64,000 nucleotides of DNA, taken from NCBI GenBank assembly GCA_045602925.1, contig JAZSCN010000027.1, forward strand, positions 1 through 64,000, read 5' to 3'. The stretch is from UBA7477 sp045602925 (GTDB taxonomy: Bacteria; Bacillota; Clostridia; Oscillospirales; Ruminococcaceae). The position numbers were made by a program, and so were the translations under genes. Below are positions 61,142-64,000 of the stretch, piece after piece (position 1 is the stretch's first letter; every line of letters starts with the position of its first letter). Under the pieces are notes generated by a model. It was given only the letters and a program-made list of their open reading frames with translations, was not told where the DNA came from and searched no databases.

Positions 61142-61993
61142 CTATATATTCTTAACCGATTCTCTGTATTTTTTTGGAGTTGTGCCACACTGCTTTTTAA
61201 AAATTCTTATAAGGTGGCTACAATCCGAAAAGCCGAGCTCCTGGCTTATAAAGCTTATATCATAATCGGTTGTTAAAAGAAGTCTTTTTGCTCTTTCAAC
61301 TCTGACTTCCTCAATATACTCCTTACAGGAAACGCCGTTTAGTGCCTTAAAGCTTCTTGCAAAATGCGAGTAACTCATATCACACATAGTTGCCAGAGCT
61401 TCTACTCTGAGAGGCTCGTCATAATGCTTATCGATATAGTCGCTTACCATATCGAGCGACAGTTTTTCGTCTAAGATATGGCTTACAGAATCAAAGAGTC
61501 CTGTTCTTCGCCACATTCTTACGACACGGACAAGCAGTCTTACAAGGTTAGCCTCCAATGCAGTAATTGAGCCCCACTCATCGTTCTTGACTTCATGCAG
61601 GCATTCCTCAAACATTCGCTTTAGCTCGGGTTCTCTGAACGAGCGAATAACCAATCTTTCGCTATGCTTTTCATTGGCATAAGAAAGCATAATACCAAAA
61701 ACTTCGATAAGCTCTTTCGTTGCTGATGACTTATCAAAATTCGGAATCACCGATATAAAATCCGACTTACTCTCGACCTTTGAAATCGTATGCACTACTC
61801 CCGGGCAGATTGTCATAACATCGCCCTCGTGGAGAACGTACGGTCTTTGTGGAAGACTGACCTTGACGGCACCTGATGACACGCATATAAGCTCACAGCT
61901 ATCATGCTTATGTGGTCTTGAATAATGTCTTGAAGAGAGTTCCTGCGAGTTGGCGACTTCGATATGACCTATCATATTCCTATTCACACTCAC
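61142..61993 (-). CDS. AraC-family transcriptional regulator with N-terminal cupin
   Basis: A 283-residue regulator. The N-terminal half is a cupin-type sensor (RPHKHDSCELICVSSGAVKV, then LHEGDVMTICPGVVH). The C-terminal 100 residues hold two helix-turn-helix motifs, including VEALATMCDMSYSHFARSFK and DISFISQELGFSDCSHLIRIFKKQ. The cupin suggests sensing of a small carbohydrate or related ligand, but no sugar genes are adjacent, so the target is unknown. It follows a lipoprotein gene by about 18 bases and may be co-transcribed. Confidence 0.92.
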   Translation of the reverse strand: MSVNRNMIGHIEVANSQELSSRHYSRPHKHDSCELICVSSGAVKVSLPQRPYVLHEGDVMTICPGVVHTISKVESKSDFISVIPNFDKSSATKELIEVFGIMLSYANEKHSERLVIRSFREPELKRMFEECLHEVKNDEWGSITALEANLVRLLVRVVRMWRRTGLFDSVSHILDEKLSLDMVSDYIDKHYDEPLRVEALATMCDMSYSHFARSFKALNGVSCKEYIEEVRVERAKRLLLTTDYDISFISQELGFSDCSHLIRIFKKQCGTTPKKYRESVKNI

Positions 61994-62011
61994 ACTCTCC
62001 TTTTCATAAAT

Positions 62012-62752
62012 TTACTCTTCCGGTTGCACTGCCTCATCTTCCACCGGACTTACAGTAATCGGATTTTCTATTGGGCCGACCTCATCTGAAGGGATGATAG
62101 TTATCTTACAGTTAAGGTTATACTCCTCGCCGTTATTGTACATTCCACTTGCTGTTTGGACAAAATGGGTAATAACCTTATCCGTGTTATAATAATACTC
62201 GACCTTATAGCTATCGAGCTTTCCGTCCTCTATATCCATATGTGCTTCATCGACGTCATAACTATAGATTATCACTCCCGAGCCGTCGGCGTTTTCCTTG
62301 ACGTCGGCGACATCAATACCGTCCTTCATAAAATAAAACACTTTGTCAGTTGTCTGGTCATGGACAGAGACTTCCTTATCATAGAAGATAACTCGCTCAT
62401 CAGTTTTTGGCAGCAGGGTTCCTATGCCGTCTTCTTCGACATAGAGATTATAACCTGTGCTGTATTCCCTATACAAGCCGTCCTCGGTATACTTCTCTGA
62501 ATAATATGTAAGCATATCAACCTCGTCATACCAATAGACAAACTTTTCTTCGAGTCTATCCTCGCTGATATTCCAAGCCTCGAACCCACCGCTATTCTGC
62601 TTATTATATGAGTTCATAGCATTTTTTACGATTTCATATCCCGGCAATTCCTGTTCTTCTTCCTTCTTTTTAAATGGATTTGCACAAGCTGAAAGTGACA
62701 TAACTGCTGTGATGCATAACACCACGGCAGTTTTTATAAAACTTTTTTTCAT
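62012..62752 (-). CDS. Predicted lipoprotein, unknown function
   Basis: A 246-residue protein with a lipoprotein signal (lipobox LSAC, Cys about residue 23), then a basic patch (NPFKKKEEEQE) and a globular domain without a motif I recognise. The short acidic C-terminal tail resembles that of the lipoprotein at 20531 only in composition. It lies between DUF4321 and the AraC gene in one minus-strand run. A solute-binding or cell-surface role is only a guess. Confidence 0.78.
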   Translation of the reverse strand: MKKSFIKTAVVLCITAVMSLSACANPFKKKEEEQELPGYEIVKNAMNSYNKQNSGGFEAWNISEDRLEEKFVYWYDEVDMLTYYSEKYTEDGLYREYSTGYNLYVEEDGIGTLLPKTDERVIFYDKEVSVHDQTTDKVFYFMKDGIDVADVKENADGSGVIIYSYDVDEAHMDIEDGKLDSYKVEYYYNTDKVITHFVQTASGMYNNGEEYNLNCKITIIPSDEVGPIENPITVSPVEDEAVQPEE

Positions 62753-62780
62753 TGACTGTTAAGTTCCTCTCGTTTAAGGC

Positions 62781-63050
62781 TTAGCCCTTGCCGTTTACCT
62801 TTGCATTAACTACAAGCATAATTGCCACGCAGAACACCTGCGCAACGGTTACCTTAAGCTTCATACCGATTGTGAAGGTCAAAACGCTAAGGTCGATTGT
62901 TGTGCTGTCAAAGCCGATTGTCTGTCCCCAAGCGAGCCAGTCGACATAGGCTTTTCCGTCACAGATATGCGATATAAAGCCACCGAGCACAATACCTGCC
63001 AAAATAAAGAATATGAATGCAAATGTGTGTTTAAATTCTCTTGCTGCCAT
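62781..63050 (-). CDS. DUF4321 family small membrane protein
   Basis: An 89-residue protein with two hydrophobic helices (FAFIFFILAGIVLGGFISHI near the start, and VFCVAIMLVVNAK near the end) separated by a conserved-looking loop (LAWGQTIGFD, then TIDLSVLTFTIGMKLKV). This matches DUF4321, a clostridial family often encoded near cell-shape or division genes. It is in the divIC/yabR cluster here. Its function is unknown. Confidence 0.8.
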   Translation of the reverse strand: MAAREFKHTFAFIFFILAGIVLGGFISHICDGKAYVDWLAWGQTIGFDSTTIDLSVLTFTIGMKLKVTVAQVFCVAIMLVVNAKVNGKG

Positions 63051-63149
63051 AGTAATTATCCTTTCTTATTCCCCTTGAATTTTTTATCCTTATATAATTA
63101 GGGTGCACAGCCTAAGCTCACTGCCTATGCTTTACACCCCATTCTTACG

Positions 63150-63671
63150 TTATTTTCTGTGAGAGTTACTTCTCCTATTGCCTTCCTTAAGCCTTTTCAT
63201 ATCAGAAAGCTTCTCGTCACTTGATGCTTTAAACTTACTGAGCATATCCTCAAATGACTGATTGCCGCTTTCGGTAAGTGTAGAACGTGTAGGAGTAAAT
63301 ACAGGTGGCTGTTTAGAAGCATCTTGATTACCCGCATCAGCCTGTGGCCTTTTCTTTTGTGAAAAGCTACCCTGCTTTTTAAAGCCATCGCCCTGTCTTG
63401 GCTGTCTTCTCTGTGGCTGTCCTTCAGGAGCCTGGGCCTTCTTTATAGACATACTCGCCTTGCCCTCTTCGGACACAGAAAGCACCTTAACCTTTACTGT
63501 CTGTCCTTCCTGGAGGTGGTCCTTGATTTCATTTACAAAGGTTGACGAAACCTCTGAAATATGTACCATTCCGGTTTGCTTCTTGCCATCAACGACAACA
63601 TCGACAAACGCACCGAACTTTGTAATACCTGTAACCTTACCCTCGTAAACCTTTCCGACCTCAAGCTGCAT
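63150..63671 (-). CDS. yabR: S1 RNA-binding domain protein (YabR-like)
   Basis: A 173-residue protein with one N-terminal S1 OB-fold domain (GKVYEGKVTGITKFGAFVDV, then TGMVHISEVSS, residues 5-75) and a long basic, Gln/Arg/Pro-rich, probably disordered tail ending RRSNSHRK. It follows the divIC-type gene by about 58 bases, the same order as divIC-yabR in Bacillus. A role in RNA binding is expected; the actual target is unknown. Confidence 0.9.
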   Translation of the reverse strand: MQLEVGKVYEGKVTGITKFGAFVDVVVDGKKQTGMVHISEVSSTFVNEIKDHLQEGQTVKVKVLSVSEEGKASMSIKKAQAPEGQPQRRQPRQGDGFKKQGSFSQKKRPQADAGNQDASKQPPVFTPTRSTLTESGNQSFEDMLSKFKASSDEKLSDMKRLKEGNRRSNSHRK

Positions 63672-63729
63672 TGGTATAAAAACCTCTCTCTTTTCCTATA
63701 ATTATTTATTCAAGGGACTAAGCCTTGTA

Positions 63730-64000
63730 TTATTCCTTGCTGGTGAAGTAATATCTCTTTTCACCCGGATAGCCATAGCCATACTTTTCGATAGCTATTC
63801 TTTCCATATATTCGCTCTGGTCATCAGAGCTAAGTATTCTGCTATACTCGTCACACTGTTGTTGAGTAAGGGTAATCTGAGCTTTAAGCTCTTCGTTACT
63901 CTTTTGAAGTTCCTCTGCCTTGGCACTCTGTGAAACCCACAGATACACGGCATAGACCATAACGAGTGCTAATATAAGCAGAATTACATAATGCGAGAGT
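63730..64000 (-). CDS. divIC: DivIC/FtsB-type septum formation initiator (partial)
   Basis: The C-terminal part of a small bitopic division protein. The frame remains open to the right edge, and the residues ahead of the internal Met (VILLILALV) complete a membrane helix, so the true start lies beyond 64000. After the helix comes a leucine-heptad coiled coil (AEELQKSNEELKAQI) and a compact end with YMERIAIEKYGYGYPGEKRY, typical of DivIC/FtsB (the ERIAREKLGMV-type block). It would join the divisome at the septum. Confidence 0.88.
   Translation of the reverse strand, partial: LSHYVILLILALVMVYAVYLWVSQSAKAEELQKSNEELKAQITLTQQQCDEYSRILSSDDQSEYMERIAIEKYGYGYPGEKRYYFTSKE

Noticed and set aside
1..64000. 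CRISPR array, transposase, integrase, attachment site, tRNA or rRNA gene
   Set aside because: I saw no regularly spaced repeats, no mobile-element protein, no direct repeats flanking an island and no recognisable tRNA or rRNA sequence.

Overview
The window looks like a chromosomal segment of a low-to-moderate GC Gram-positive anaerobe, most likely a Clostridia member of the Ruminococcus/Oscillospiraceae type. The evidence is a V/A-type ATPase operon, lipoteichoic-acid synthesis and glycosylation genes, T-box leaders, a germination-type YpeB, rubrerythrin, formate-tetrahydrofolate ligase and a divIC/yabR/DUF4321 cluster. Genus assignment is inference. I see no rRNA, tRNA, CRISPR array, phage gene or insertion sequence; it is housekeeping chromosome with several unusual regulatory leaders.

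Layout. (1) 1-8254, minus: V-type ATPase operon in the order G/H, C, I, K, F, E, A, B, D, from a clear promoter; D runs off the left edge. (2) 8378-8951: a small CBS-pair protein with its own promoter and a bidirectional terminator. (3) 8961-14044, minus: three-gene cassette with a membrane-inserted dynamin-like GTPase, an M48-like protein that has lost its zinc ligands, and a second dynamin-like GTPase. (4) 14126-18273, minus: spermidine/putrescine ABC transporter potABCD. (5) 18316-30253: LTA synthase, a lipoprotein, a flavodoxin-fold oxidoreductase, a manganese-riboswitch mntP-mntR pair, ypeB-rubrerythrin, a zinc-ribbon membrane protein and a csbB-yfhO glycosylation pair. (6) 30365-35453: a hairpin-rich intergenic region, then fhs, DUF3810, tsaE, tsaB, rpiB and a C_GCAxxG_C_C gene. 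(7) 35488-38478: a Fur-family regulator (probably Zur) with a 23-bp palindromic operator and znuABC. (8) 38524-41858: cyclophilin, two unknown proteins and a divergent J-like tail-anchored protein. (9) 41970-43685, minus: a lone trpB behind a tRNA-Trp T-box plus a short leader ORF with tandem Trp codons. (10) 43706-56430, minus: a branched-chain amino acid operon ilvA-ridA-leuA-leuC-leuD-leuB-ilvB-ilvN-ilvC-ilvD-DUF815 behind a leader with two T-box Stem I/II modules and one antiterminator/terminator. (11) 56491-64000: O-antigen-ligase-like protein, HAD phosphatase, YitT, DUF1846, AraC regulator, lipoprotein, DUF4321, S1-domain protein and a partial divIC.

How the genes work together. The amino-acid loci appear to read tRNA charging: trpB through a TGG specifier, and the BCAA operon through candidate CTC (Leu) and ATC (Ile) specifiers. 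Metal homeostasis is represented twice, by Mn efflux under an RNA sensor and by Zn uptake under a Fur-family repressor. LTA synthase and the csbB-yfhO pair point to glycosylated teichoic acid. The most unusual items are the trpB leader with two Trp sensors in series, the tandem-module BCAA leader, and the dynamin/pseudo-M48/dynamin cassette.

Starts were moved from the longest ORF where a ribosome-binding site and family alignment favoured it (subunit A, csbB, tsaB, znuB, DUF815, DUF1846, the J-like gene and others). All family names come from recognising motifs by eye; no database search was run.
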